A DNA stretch of 64,000 nt from Phycisphaerae bacterium (GTDB lineage Bacteria; Planctomycetota; Phycisphaerae; SM23-33): assembly GCA_030745875.1 (NCBI GenBank), contig JASLNT010000106.1:1-64000 (forward strand). Reading direction: 5' to 3'. Below are positions 1-8,957 of this stretch, piece after piece. Position 1 is the stretch's first letter. Every line of letters begins with the position of its first letter. The notes beneath the pieces are model-generated. The model was not told the origin of the DNA, did no database searches, and saw nothing but the letters and a program-made list of their open reading frames with translations. Both the position numbers and the translations under genes were made by a program.

Positions 1-137
1 TCATGTGTTGGTGGCCTTCAGCCGGCGGTCTCAAGCCAACTTGCCCCGCGATCATAACGCAATCAGCCCGCCCCCGTTAGCCGTCTCCGCCGCTTGACGG
101 GGCGTCGCCGCTGCAAGACCGACTTTTTCAGGGCCGA

Positions 138-1700
138 CTATTTATCGTCGTACTTTGCGATAAGCGTGTCGATGAGGTCCCAGTAGGCTCTCTCCGCCCG
201 CTGCATGGAAGTGTTGCTGTAGTCAGTCAGGATTCTCGCCGCTTCGGAGGGAGATCGCTTGTAAGCCGCCAGCGCCTTGGCTTCAATGGTTGACTGTTTG
301 GCGAAGAAGTCGGCTTCAAGCGGGGTGCGAACCTTCCTCAGGTCTCGGATGATGTCCTGGTAGCGACGATTGACGATGTTGTCCATTTCGGCGAACGCCC
401 ATCGCGCCGACTTGCGATTTGACTTGCGCCGGTCGTAAGTTTTCCAGGAGTCCGGAAAGCGGGTGACGCCTGCGTAGATCGGCGCAAAGCAGCTCGTGTG
501 CGGATTGTCCAGGTAGAACCACCCGGCCCCGCCGATGGCGTCGGGCAACCATTTGCGCGATTGGGCGACGAACCCGTGAGAACAGTCGCGGACGGCTATG
601 GGGCGGTTGAATTTCACTTTGAATATCTTTTGCAGCTCGGCGGACGGATACGGAGTCGCCAGTCGGCTCTTCTTCCAGTTCGGGTGGGCCTCCGTGTCCA
701 GGGGCGTGCCTTTGAACGTGGAACGCATCAGTGCGATCACGTCGCGAACGTTCATTTTCTTTTCCGGCTTGATCGAGAAAGGGTAGTCGGTGATTTTCTT
801 TGTCACCGGCCAATCGCCCGACGGAGCAACAGTCTTGTAGAACATGTACAGGCGATTGCGAATGAACTCGGACTTCAGCGACCATCCGCCCTTGGGCGGA
901 GTGTAAGCCTCCTGCCAAATGAACGGCCGTCCGCTCTTGGGATCGTATCGCCCGCTGTCGATCGCAAACTGCTTGTAATTGGCGCTGGCCAGGAAGTAAT
1001 CGCTCCTGGTCAGGTCGATCTCGCGGATCCTGCTTATGTTGGCCATGCAGAAGACGTGATCATCGGGTATTCGTTGTGCGGCCCATACGGCGCCGGATTT
1101 TCCGCTTTTGGGGTCCCATGCGCGTCCAACGCTGAACACCTCAAACAGCCAGCATTCCTTACCGTCAGCAACCGCCAGCGACTCGCCGTTAAGCTCGTAT
1201 GAACCGAGGAATCCGTACTTTTCGGCCAGCGAGCCCATTAGTTTTATCGCTTCGCGTGCGGTTTTGGTCCGCTGCAGCGCGAAAACCTGGAGTTGCTCGA
1301 TTGTCATTATCGCGTTCTTACCGGGCGATGTTTTCATTCCCGCATGCTGACTGATCGTGCTTTCAGCCAGCACCAACTGGTGCTCGTTCATGAACGGGTA
1401 TCCGACGTGGAAGTACGCGTGAGTCTGTCGAGCCTGCGGGATCCGACCGATCTTCTTTGGCGGTCTAGGGCTCTGCCCGGTGATTCCCCAGAAGACATCA
1501 GCCGTGGCGCCAGCGGGGAATTCCCGCCCCGGAACGACGGTGATGTTGGAATCGAACATACCGTCAGCCGTCTGTGAAGCAATGGTGGAACCGTCAGTGC
1601 TGGCTCGGGAACCGACGATGATGACGGTGCAGGCAGCCGAAGCTCCGTGGATTAGAATGAGGGTGAAAATGACCGTCTTGAACTTCGCGGTAAGTGTCAT
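138..1700 (-). CDS. C69-family dipeptidase, exported
   Basis: Probable peptidase family C69 (PepD/dipeptidase A) protein of 520 residues. These are Ntn-hydrolases whose catalytic cysteine becomes the mature N-terminus. A hydrophobic signal peptide (about residues 1-23) ends directly before Cys24, within ACTVIIVG, followed by the SRASTDGS and ADG segments typical of the family. Removal of the signal would expose the nucleophile, so the enzyme probably acts outside the cytoplasmic membrane on dipeptides or amide substrates. The middle part (GYPFMNEHQLVLAEST, CWLFEV, ANISRIREIDL) also fits the family. Start: ATG at 1700 with an AAGGA ribosome site six bases upstream. It stands alone; the next gene is a PilZ protein on the same strand. 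The substrate cannot be told from sequence. Confidence 0.85.
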   Translation of the reverse strand: MTLTAKFKTVIFTLILIHGASAACTVIIVGSRASTDGSTIASQTADGMFDSNITVVPGREFPAGATADVFWGITGQSPRPPKKIGRIPQARQTHAYFHVGYPFMNEHQLVLAESTISQHAGMKTSPGKNAIMTIEQLQVFALQRTKTAREAIKLMGSLAEKYGFLGSYELNGESLAVADGKECWLFEVFSVGRAWDPKSGKSGAVWAAQRIPDDHVFCMANISRIREIDLTRSDYFLASANYKQFAIDSGRYDPKSGRPFIWQEAYTPPKGGWSLKSEFIRNRLYMFYKTVAPSGDWPVTKKITDYPFSIKPEKKMNVRDVIALMRSTFKGTPLDTEAHPNWKKSRLATPYPSAELQKIFKVKFNRPIAVRDCSHGFVAQSRKWLPDAIGGAGWFYLDNPHTSCFAPIYAGVTRFPDSWKTYDRRKSNRKSARWAFAEMDNIVNRRYQDIIRDLRKVRTPLEADFFAKQSTIEAKALAAYKRSPSEAARILTDYSNTSMQRAERAYWDLIDTLIAKYDDK

Positions 1701-1802
1701 GCTATGTCCTTCCGGAGGCGATCTGAAACCACATCGCGCATGACGAACAGATTCCCAGAATCAATAACCGAAAGCAATCAAAACATGGCGACTGGCCGTC
1801 AT

Positions 1803-2159
1803 TTAGGCAGCCGCGACGGCTGTGCTGCTGAGACTTGACCAGTTATTAAGTGAATTGTGATCGAATTCCAGACCGATGCGATATCCGGGTTCCTGGCGAC
1901 TCAGGCATCGACGGACGGTCGCCTGCATTTGGCGTTTTCCGTGGTCGGTGTCCGCCGGAAGGCAAACCACGACCTTCTGCCCGGGATAATACCAGTTATC
2001 GCTGACGGCTCCGACGCCGCTGCGGGAAAGGTCAACCATGTCAACTTCGTCGATGACGCCCCCTTCATGCGGGTCCAAGCGTATGCATCGCACGCCAACA
2101 TGGACCGAAGCCCGCGAGTGACGTCTGCGTTCAAAGCCTTTTTTCACTGTTGTAACCAT
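1803..2159 (-). CDS. PilZ-domain protein (c-di-GMP receptor candidate)
   Basis: Small single-domain PilZ protein. The two ligand motifs are visible: RRRHSR (residues 11-16 from my start), matching RxxxR, and DLSRSG (43-48), matching [DN]xSxxG. Both are known contacts of cyclic di-GMP in PilZ proteins. The rest (PGQKVVVCLP, RIGLEF) follows the beta-barrel pattern. A longer frame starts at a GTG at 2204 without a ribosome site. The ATG at 2159 has AGGAG nine bases upstream, so I chose it (118 residues). A role in motility or matrix control is plausible because a flagellar operon lies 23 kb away, but nothing in the local context proves it. Confidence 0.8.
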   Translation of the reverse strand: MVTTVKKGFERRRHSRASVHVGVRCIRLDPHEGGVIDEVDMVDLSRSGVGAVSDNWYYPGQKVVVCLPADTDHGKRQMQATVRRCLSRQEPGYRIGLEFDHNSLNNWSSLSSTAVAAA

Positions 2160-2338
2160 ATCCACTTTCTCCTGCTCGACCCCGTATTGAGCTTTATCGG
2201 ACACCTGACAAGGCCAGTGAAATAAGGGAGGAGATTATTTGGGATCTTCTCGCCGGGATTCCGCTTTTATGCAGGATCGACCCGAAAACTACCGTTTTTG
2301 CGTGAAAACAGGCTCCTCACAGAGTAAAAAAGGGTATC

Positions 2339-3982
2339 GTGAAAGTTGCTCTTGCCCAGTTTAATCCGATTGTCGGCGACATACGCGGAAATGTTACGCG
2401 TATGGCCGATTTTATCGCCCGCGCCAAGACCGCCCGCGCCGATATCGTTGTATTCGGTGAGCTGTCGGTGGTCGGATACCCCCCGCGCGATCTGTTGAAG
2501 AAAGAAGGATTTGTCGCCGACTCAGTCGCCGCCGTAAACGAACTTGCAGAATCCTGCGAGGGCATAACGGCGATTGTGGGGTTCGTCCGCCCGACGCCTG
2601 ACACTTCGGGCAGACCGTTGCAGAACGCAGCAGCCGTACTCGCCGGAGGGCGGGTCGAAAGCATCCATGTCAAAACGCTCCTTCCGACTTACGACGTGTT
2701 CGACGAGACGCGATACTTCGAGCCTGGCGATCGTCCGGGCTGTATTGAAGTAGACGGACGAAGGATCGGACTGAGCATTTGCGAGGATCTCTGGGACGCC
2801 GACGCCCTGGGGCGCGAACTGTACGGCCGGGATCCGATCGCAATGCTCGCCGACGACGGCGCCGAGATGATAATCAACATGTCCGCCAGCCCCTACGAAC
2901 AAGGCAAAGCCAAAACACGAGAAGACCTCTTCACTCGCCAAGCCGCGCGATGCGGACTTCCCATACTCTACGTGAACCAGGTTGGCGGCAACGACGAGCT
3001 GGTGTTCGACGGTACAAGCTGCGCGATATCGCCCGCCGGGCAGATTATAGCACGCGCCAAAGGCTTCACCGAAGATCTGCTCGAAGTAGACGCCGGCGGC
3101 GGGCCGCAACGAATAGAAGAACTCGGCGGCGAGTTGCCCAGGCTGTCGGCCGCTTTGAAGCTGGGCCTGAAAGACTACGTTCGCAAGTGTGGTTTCAGCA
3201 GCGTAGTGCTGGGCTCTTCGGGCGGTATTGATTCCGCGGTGGTCGCGGCGCTGGCGGCGGATGCGATAGGTCCGGAAAACGTGTACTCGCTGGCGATGCC
3301 CAGCCGCTACAGCAGCGATCACAGTCTCAGCGACGCCGCGGCGCTGGCGGAGAACCTGGGGATTCACTACAAGGTGATTCCTATCGAACCAATGCACGCC
3401 GCATACGAAGGCGCATTTGAAGGCCTGCTCACAGGCGGGAACCTGGACATCGCCAATGAGAACATCCAGGCCCGCATCCGCGGAGCGTTGGTGATGGCCG
3501 TCTCGAACGCGTTTGGGCATCTCCCGCTGGCCACGGGCAACAAGTCGGAACTATCCACCGGTTACTGCACGCTTTACGGGGACATGTGCGGCGGGTTAGC
3601 TCCCATAGGCGACGTTCTGAAGACCGTAGTGTACGATTTGGCGGAGCAATTGAACGCTGAAGTTGGTTCTGACCGCATCCCGCGGAGTATAATTACCAAG
3701 GCTCCGAGCGCTGAATTGAAGCCCGATCAGTTCGACCATGATAAACTACCGCCCTACCCCCTTCTCGACGAGGTCATTTCACGGTATATTGAAGGTGACA
3801 AAACGGCCCGCCAGATCATCGACGAAGGATTCGACGCCGATATAGTGGACCGTGCGGTGCGGATGGTCGATGCAAATGAGTATAAGCGTCAGCAGGCGGC
3901 ATCGGTTATAAAGGTAACGACCAGGGCGTTTGGCGCGGGCAGGAGAATGCCCATAGCCCAGCGATACGTTCAGGGCGATTAA
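2339..3982 (+). CDS. nadE: Glutamine-dependent NAD+ synthetase
   Basis: Makes NAD+ from deamido-NAD+, ATP and glutamine; cytoplasmic last step of NAD synthesis. Two domains in order. The N-terminal nitrilase-type glutaminase (about 1-260) carries the triad Glu41 (FGELSVVGYPP), Lys112 (HVKTLLPTYDVFDE) and Cys148 (LSICEDLWD). The C-terminal NAD synthase domain (about 270-547) carries the ATP-pyrophosphatase P-loop SGGIDSA at 294-300. The length (547) is typical of the bacterial two-domain form. The start is GTG with only a weak AGGG upstream. The next gene starts 11 bases after the stop and is probably cotranscribed. No key residue is missing. Confidence 0.96.
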   Translation: MKVALAQFNPIVGDIRGNVTRMADFIARAKTARADIVVFGELSVVGYPPRDLLKKEGFVADSVAAVNELAESCEGITAIVGFVRPTPDTSGRPLQNAAAVLAGGRVESIHVKTLLPTYDVFDETRYFEPGDRPGCIEVDGRRIGLSICEDLWDADALGRELYGRDPIAMLADDGAEMIINMSASPYEQGKAKTREDLFTRQAARCGLPILYVNQVGGNDELVFDGTSCAISPAGQIIARAKGFTEDLLEVDAGGGPQRIEELGGELPRLSAALKLGLKDYVRKCGFSSVVLGSSGGIDSAVVAALAADAIGPENVYSLAMPSRYSSDHSLSDAAALAENLGIHYKVIPIEPMHAAYEGAFEGLLTGGNLDIANENIQARIRGALVMAVSNAFGHLPLATGNKSELSTGYCTLYGDMCGGLAPIGDVLKTVVYDLAEQLNAEVGSDRIPRSIITKAPSAELKPDQFDHDKLPPYPLLDEVISRYIEGDKTARQIIDEGFDADIVDRAVRMVDANEYKRQQAASVIKVTTRAFGAGRRMPIAQRYVQGD

Positions 3983-3993
3983 GGAACACCGGT

Positions 3994-5790
3994 TTGAAGA
4001 TTTTGTGCGGACAATGCGGTCAGATGAGCCTCACCGACGAGCGGCCCGGCGATGAAACCGTTAACTGCGGACATTGCGGACACGAGGTCGGGACCAACGG
4101 TTCGGTGGAGACGGCGCGTCCCATTTTTGACGCGGAGCCTGAAGATCAGGCCTTCGCGGTGCTGATGCGCAGCGCGCTTACCCGGAAGATCCACGTAAAC
4201 TGCGGTTCCTGCGGAAGAGGGCTCAAGGTCAGCCTGCGAATGGCCGGTAGGAAGACCACGTGCCCGGCATGCGGACAGAGGGTCAGACTGCCCCTGGCAG
4301 GTCAGGAATCCGAAAGACGCATTGAAGAACTCATCGCCAAGCGGAGCCCGCAAGTGCTCGCTTCGGAAACCGAAGTCCCCCCCGCCAAGGCCGATGCTCC
4401 ATCGCTGATGCATTTCGACAAGTCCGAACTGGCGGAACTGGCGACGTACGTGGAGACCGACGGATCAGACGAAACCACGCTGGAGATTTCCGAAGAAGAC
4501 GACGATCTCATGCACCGCTCGTCCGATGCGATGGAAGGACGCGAGATACTCGCACTGAACGCGGCAATCTCAGCATCCTCGCACGCTCGCGGCAAATCTG
4601 CGGCTGAAGAGCTGCCCGCCCTCCAAAAGGCCGTCAGGGAGCACGCCCCGCTGGAATCCGAAGGCATGTCCGGCCAGACCAAAGCCATTATTATCACCGT
4701 CGCTGCAGCCCTGCTGGTGGGAGTGGGGCTCTGGATGGCGATGACGTTCTTCGGCGGGTCCCAGACGGATCCCGACCCCAATGGCGCCACTGTGCACGTG
4801 GACCCCGGCGCCGACACGCCAAAAATAAAGGACCCCGTCAAGCCGCCGAAGATCAAACCGCCCAAAGTCAAACCGATACCGCCCAAGTCCGTAAAAGTAA
4901 TCGCCGTCTGCAAAGCCGTCACCGCCTCGACCGACTCTTTCGCGGGCAATGGTTTCTTCCCGGCGGGACCCGGACAAGTGTTCTGTCGCATTCGCATCCA
5001 GGTCAAAGCCGGCGACGACAAACTGGAAGTCTCCAACTACGGTAAGGCGGCCCTGCTGAAGATCGGTCTGGACAGCTATCCGTCGCTGGGCGAACCGGTC
5101 AAATCGATCCTGCCCACGCCGCCCCGCCGAATGCGCCTGAGTCTGCCCGCACACGGGACAAAGACGCTCACAATGCTCTTTCAACTGCCCCAGAAAGCCC
5201 TGGCGGCATCCGGAGCCACCGCTGCAGTCGTGATGGGAAAGATGGCGCCTGTCAGCGTAAGACTGGGTAGTTCGGCGCACGTCCTCCCCGCCAAAGCGGT
5301 CACCGGCGATTCGAAGGCCTATGTCGAGGTGGCGCCGCGCAACACCAAACCGTTGCTGAGCGATCCGGTGATGTCGGCGATTCAGAGTACAACGCCCCAG
5401 AAGCTCTCGATTCTCCCCGGAACCGAAGCCGACTCGGTGAAACTCAAGTTGGGTTCAGGCGAGGTGACCGGTACGGCTGTACGCGACGCTCGCGGACTTT
5501 ACGTAACCAAACTCACGCACAATGGGAGTACGCTCCAATGCCTCCTGCGATTCGCACACGGAGGCAGGGAGGCGATCCTGTACCTCAGCGAAGAACCGTT
5601 CCACCAGTTGACCTTCGCCCAGCCCGGATGGTCCAGAACCGTACCGATAGTACCGCAGGGCCCTGCGAGCATCCAACCGAAGGGCAACCCCAAACCGAAG
5701 CCCCCCATCGGCCCGGACCCCACACCGGTCAGACCCAGACCCCGCCCCACCAACAGCAACGGCAGGCGGCCGGGATTCTTCGGCGTCTGA
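3994..5790 (+). CDS. Zinc-ribbon membrane protein of unknown function
   Basis: Not a recognised family. The N-terminus has two zinc-ribbon-like cysteine sets (C5/C8 with C25/C28, and C70/C73 with C90/C93), then an acidic linker. One transmembrane helix (about 229-254, rich in A, I, V, L) follows, then a Pro/Lys-rich linker of KPPK units and a large, presumably extracytoplasmic, beta-rich domain that ends in a Pro-rich tail. This arrangement (cytoplasmic zinc ribbon, single helix, outside domain) recurs in planctomycete hypothetical proteins. The start is TTG at 3994 with AAGGA (3981-3985) upstream, overlapping the end of nadE, which suggests cotranscription. 598 residues; function unknown. 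Confidence 0.75.
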   Translation: MKILCGQCGQMSLTDERPGDETVNCGHCGHEVGTNGSVETARPIFDAEPEDQAFAVLMRSALTRKIHVNCGSCGRGLKVSLRMAGRKTTCPACGQRVRLPLAGQESERRIEELIAKRSPQVLASETEVPPAKADAPSLMHFDKSELAELATYVETDGSDETTLEISEEDDDLMHRSSDAMEGREILALNAAISASSHARGKSAAEELPALQKAVREHAPLESEGMSGQTKAIIITVAAALLVGVGLWMAMTFFGGSQTDPDPNGATVHVDPGADTPKIKDPVKPPKIKPPKVKPIPPKSVKVIAVCKAVTASTDSFAGNGFFPAGPGQVFCRIRIQVKAGDDKLEVSNYGKAALLKIGLDSYPSLGEPVKSILPTPPRRMRLSLPAHGTKTLTMLFQLPQKALAASGATAAVVMGKMAPVSVRLGSSAHVLPAKAVTGDSKAYVEVAPRNTKPLLSDPVMSAIQSTTPQKLSILPGTEADSVKLKLGSGEVTGTAVRDARGLYVTKLTHNGSTLQCLLRFAHGGREAILYLSEEPFHQLTFAQPGWSRTVPIVPQGPASIQPKGNPKPKPPIGPDPTPVRPRPRPTNSNGRRPGFFGV

Positions 5791-5838
5791 GGCGACAGCA
5801 GAACGCAATCGCGCCCGAGACACCGCGAGAATCACCAC

Positions 5839-6621
5839 ATGGCGCCCCAACAGCACAAACGCCTGAAGTTCATCGGATGTGAAATCATCTACCGCGAGGC
5901 GTGCTACCTGGCCGCCACTTCGCCCCACCATGTCGATCTGGAATTCCTCCGCAAGGGTCTGCACGATCTGGAAACATGCGATATGCGAACCCGTATCCAG
6001 AACACTATCGACGCAGTCAGCCCGGACGACCGATACGACGCGATACTGCTTGGGTACGCCCGTTGCAATGACGGCGTGGTGGGCGTCAGGGCGGGCGAGA
6101 TACCGCTGGTGATCCCGCGCGCACACGACTGCATAACGCTGTTCTTTGGATCGCGCGGGGCGTACCGCGAGTACTTCGACGAGAATCCCGGAACGTATTA
6201 CCTTACCACCGGCTGGATCGAACGAGGCGATTACGATCCGTCGGGCAAATCGTTCCACCAGCAGACGTCGCTCGGGCAGGCCGGCGTGCTGGAGAAACTC
6301 GGGCTGGGCGACTCCTACGAAGAGATGGTCGAGAAATACGGCAAGGAAAACGCCGATTACATCGTCGCGTCGATGGGAAACTGGCGGGACGCCTACTCGA
6401 AGGTGCTCTATTTGAAAATGGGCGTCTGCGACGAAACCCCCTTCATCACAACCGCAGAGCAGCGAGCCCTGGAGAACAACTGGGAGTTGGAAGTCCGCGA
6501 CGGAGACAAAAGTCTCCTGGAGAAACTGCTGGGCGGACAATGGGACGACGACTTCCTGGTGGTCAAACCGGGTCAGTGCATTGCGGCCCGCAACGACGAC
6601 GAGATACTCTGCACGGAGTAG
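5839..6621 (+). CDS. DUF1638 family protein
   Basis: 260 residues matching the DUF1638 pattern: FIGCEIIYREACYLAA at the start, LLGYARCNDGVVG in the middle, then IPLVIPRAHDCITLFFGS and YFDENPGTYYLTTGW. Members are soluble proteins often found near corrinoid or methyltransferase genes in anaerobes. No such neighbour is present here. The conserved Cys and His residues (C14 region, GYARCNDG, RAHDC) suggest metal or substrate binding, which is an inference. Transcribed on plus 48 bases after the zinc-ribbon protein, so it may belong to the nadE transcript. The biochemical role is unknown. Confidence 0.8.
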   Translation: MAPQQHKRLKFIGCEIIYREACYLAATSPHHVDLEFLRKGLHDLETCDMRTRIQNTIDAVSPDDRYDAILLGYARCNDGVVGVRAGEIPLVIPRAHDCITLFFGSRGAYREYFDENPGTYYLTTGWIERGDYDPSGKSFHQQTSLGQAGVLEKLGLGDSYEEMVEKYGKENADYIVASMGNWRDAYSKVLYLKMGVCDETPFITTAEQRALENNWELEVRDGDKSLLEKLLGGQWDDDFLVVKPGQCIAARNDDEILCTE

Positions 6622-6629
6622 CAGTTCCC

Positions 6630-7427
6630 TCAGAGTCGGCGAAGGTGGAAACCTCCGTCGACATTGATCACCTCGCCGGTTGAGAACGTAAGCATATCTT
6701 CCGCGATGGCGGCCACAGCACGGGCGATGTCCTGAGACCTGCCCCAGCGCCTTATCGGCGTGATACCCTGTTCGATAAGCGAATCGTAGCGGCCGTGGGC
6801 CGGATCGTCGGCTCCGGCCGACAGCAACCCGACGCGAAGTTCGTAAACGTTGATCCCGTAGTCTCCCAGGCGGTCGGCGAACAGCCTGGTCATCATCGAA
6901 AGCGCCGCACGGGCAAGGCACTGCGGGCCATAGTCCGTGCTGGACGTATACGCGTGAACGGAGTTTATCGTAACGATCCTGGGGTTCTCGATCATACCGG
7001 CCTGGACCTGGCGGACCATTTCGTTGGCGACCAGTTGCGTGGTGAAAATGCTGGACGTCGCGATCGCATCCATCTGTGTCGCGTAGTCGTCCTGGGAGAG
7101 TTCCAGCAGGTCCACGGGCCCGGCGGCTGAATCCCAGGGAGCGTTGACGAGCATATCGATCTGCCCCAGTGAATCCAGCGCCCTGTCGAGAAGCTGCTCT
7201 CTGTGGGCCGGATCGCTGAGGTCGGCCCGGGCGGCGGCGACCTGAACGTCGGCGTCATTGGCCTCGGCGGCGTTGATGACTTCATCGATAGTCGCCTCAG
7301 CCTCTTCGGACGAACATTCGGTGTGCATGAAGATCGACCATCCGAGTTCGGCGAGCATTATCGCCACAGCCTTTCCCGGACCTCCGCTCACGCCGGTTAT
7401 CATCGCTACTCGGTGCGGCTGTTCCAT
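6630..7427 (-). CDS. SDR-family oxidoreductase with degenerate active site
   Basis: Classical short-chain dehydrogenase/reductase fold, 265 residues, most like 3-ketoacyl-ACP-reductase-type SDRs of the PRK12745 kind. The cofactor loop TGVSGGPG (11-18) is intact, and the C-terminal GEVINVDGGFHLRRL block is typical. The catalytic YxxxK motif reads YGPQC (166-170), so the active-site lysine is replaced by Cys170. The NNAG motif is reduced to VNAPW and the PG motif to VGLLSAG. By SDR rules it should be inactive as a dehydrogenase, or mechanistically altered. Start ATG with AGGAG nine bases upstream. It follows the LeuC-family gene by 38 bases, so the two are probably one transcript. Confidence 0.85.
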   Translation of the reverse strand: MEQPHRVAMITGVSGGPGKAVAIMLAELGWSIFMHTECSSEEAEATIDEVINAAEANDADVQVAAARADLSDPAHREQLLDRALDSLGQIDMLVNAPWDSAAGPVDLLELSQDDYATQMDAIATSSIFTTQLVANEMVRQVQAGMIENPRIVTINSVHAYTSSTDYGPQCLARAALSMMTRLFADRLGDYGINVYELRVGLLSAGADDPAHGRYDSLIEQGITPIRRWGRSQDIARAVAAIAEDMLTFSTGEVINVDGGFHLRRL

Positions 7428-7465
7428 GAGAGAAATCTCCTGGAGTAATCCGGTCTTCGTCGTTG

Positions 7466-8845
7466 CTACTCGACACCGATGGCGGTGTCGGAGGTCAGGT
7501 AGTCGCGCGGATCGGTGATCTTCCCGGTTATCGCGCTGGCGGCCGCAGTCAGCGGGCTGGCGAGATACACGCCGGCTTCTTTGCAGCCCATTCGTCCGGG
7601 GAAGTTGCGATTGGTTGTCGAAACCACGTTAATAGCTTCATTGGCCCGCCCAAACGTGTCGGACGGTCCGCCGAGGCATGCGGCGCAACCGGCGGGACCG
7701 ATCAGGCAACCGGCCTCGGCAAATACCTGGCGCAATGTCTTCTCACCGACCTTGCATCGGTCGAGATCCTGATCGACTTCGATGGTGGCCGGGACAATGT
7801 ACGTGTCGACCGCGACAGTTCGCCCAGCCAGTACGCTTGCGGCTGCTATGAAATCGGTTGTCTTACCGCCCGTGCACGAACCGATATACGACCGGTCGAT
7901 CTTCACGTCCAACTCGCGGGCGGTTGCTCGCTTGTCGGGCGAATGCGGGCACGCCACCGTCGGCTCGATCGCGGCGGCGTCAAATTCAATTACGGCGGCG
8001 TACGCGGCGTCATCGTCGCTGTAGACCGCTTCGAAAGCAGGCGCATCGGGCAGCGCCCGCTGGCGAACGTAGCGTTCGGTGACATCGTCGGGCGCTATTA
8101 TTCCGCTCTTTCCACCCGCTTCTATCGCCATGTTGCAAATGGTGCATCGCTCGTCGATATTCAGGCTCATGACGGCCGGTCCGGCGAACTCCATCGCCTG
8201 GTAGGTGGCTCCGTCGACGCCGATCTCGCCGATAATGTGGAGGATCAAATCCTTAGCCATCAGGTACGGAGGCATGACGCCGTTGAAGACGAACTTCTGC
8301 GATTCGGGCACTTTCAACCAGAGTTTGCCCGCGCCCATAACAAACCCCGCATCGGTGTTTCCGATACCCGTGGCGAACTCGCCGAAAGCCCCGTGCGTGC
8401 AGGTGTGCGAGTCTGTACCCAACAGCAGTTCGCCCGGTCGGGTATGCCCTTTCTGCGGCAGGCCGACATGACAAACGCCTACGTAACTGGTGGCGTCAGG
8501 ATCGGCGCACGGAGCGGGCATGCCCTCCAGACCGGGGGTTACGAAGTCGGCGTCATAGAAATGCCTGATGCCCTGGCGCTTGACGAAATCGCGGAGGATT
8601 TCAATGTTACGGTGCGCTTTCGGATCGGCGGTGAAGATGTAGTGATCCGGTATGATTACGACCTTCTCGGGGTCGAACACTTTGGCGTCGGCTCCGAAGT
8701 GCTCTTCGAATATCCCGATGGTCCCCGGCCCGCAGACGTCGTGCGTCATAAGCACATCAACGTCGCACCAGATATTCTCGCCCGGTGAGACGCTGTCGCG
8801 TCCGGCGTGTCCGGCGAGGATCTTCTCTGTTATCGTCATGCCCAT
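7466..8845 (-). CDS. leuC: Aconitase-family dehydratase, LeuC-like large subunit
   Basis: 3-isopropylmalate dehydratase/homoaconitase large-subunit family, 459 residues from my start. Seen: MTITEKILAGHAG at the N-terminus, LLGTDSHTCTHGAFG, the cluster-ligand segments IGSCTGG (about residue 325) and GPAGCAACLGG (about 386-389), and NRNFPGRMG near the end. The three cysteines would hold a 4Fe-4S cluster. The frame is open 40 codons further upstream, but family alignment favours the ATG at 8845 (or 8839). No small subunit (LeuD) lies beside it; the downstream neighbour is an SDR. It could act in leucine synthesis or on a related hydroxy-acid such as homoaconitate or dimethylmalate, so the symbol is provisional. 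Confidence 0.85.
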   Translation of the reverse strand: MGMTITEKILAGHAGRDSVSPGENIWCDVDVLMTHDVCGPGTIGIFEEHFGADAKVFDPEKVVIIPDHYIFTADPKAHRNIEILRDFVKRQGIRHFYDADFVTPGLEGMPAPCADPDATSYVGVCHVGLPQKGHTRPGELLLGTDSHTCTHGAFGEFATGIGNTDAGFVMGAGKLWLKVPESQKFVFNGVMPPYLMAKDLILHIIGEIGVDGATYQAMEFAGPAVMSLNIDERCTICNMAIEAGGKSGIIAPDDVTERYVRQRALPDAPAFEAVYSDDDAAYAAVIEFDAAAIEPTVACPHSPDKRATARELDVKIDRSYIGSCTGGKTTDFIAAASVLAGRTVAVDTYIVPATIEVDQDLDRCKVGEKTLRQVFAEAGCLIGPAGCAACLGGPSDTFGRANEAINVVSTTNRNFPGRMGCKEAGVYLASPLTAAASAITGKITDPRDYLTSDTAIGVE

Positions 8846-8957
8846 TGTCAAATCCCGTCTGATTTCTCTGTAACGAATCATCTCATACGTCACAGGAATC
8901 TTACGGGCTGGGCGCTGGAGTTTCAACCATCGAGGAGGACCGACCGTCTGGTAGTAG

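Noticed and set aside
1-137. Possible gene end at the left edge
   Set aside because: No open frame with recognisable sequence on either strand before the C69 peptidase stop.
5455-6921. Long minus-strand open frame (488 codons) opposite the DUF1638 gene
   Set aside because: Spans two unrelated plus-strand genes and an intergenic gap, and contains no recognisable domain; the plus-strand proteins match known patterns.
7463-8788. Long plus-strand open frame (441 codons) opposite the LeuC-like gene
   Set aside because: It is a shadow of the leuC coding strand, with no family motif and arginine/valine-rich composition typical of antisense frames in GC-rich DNA.
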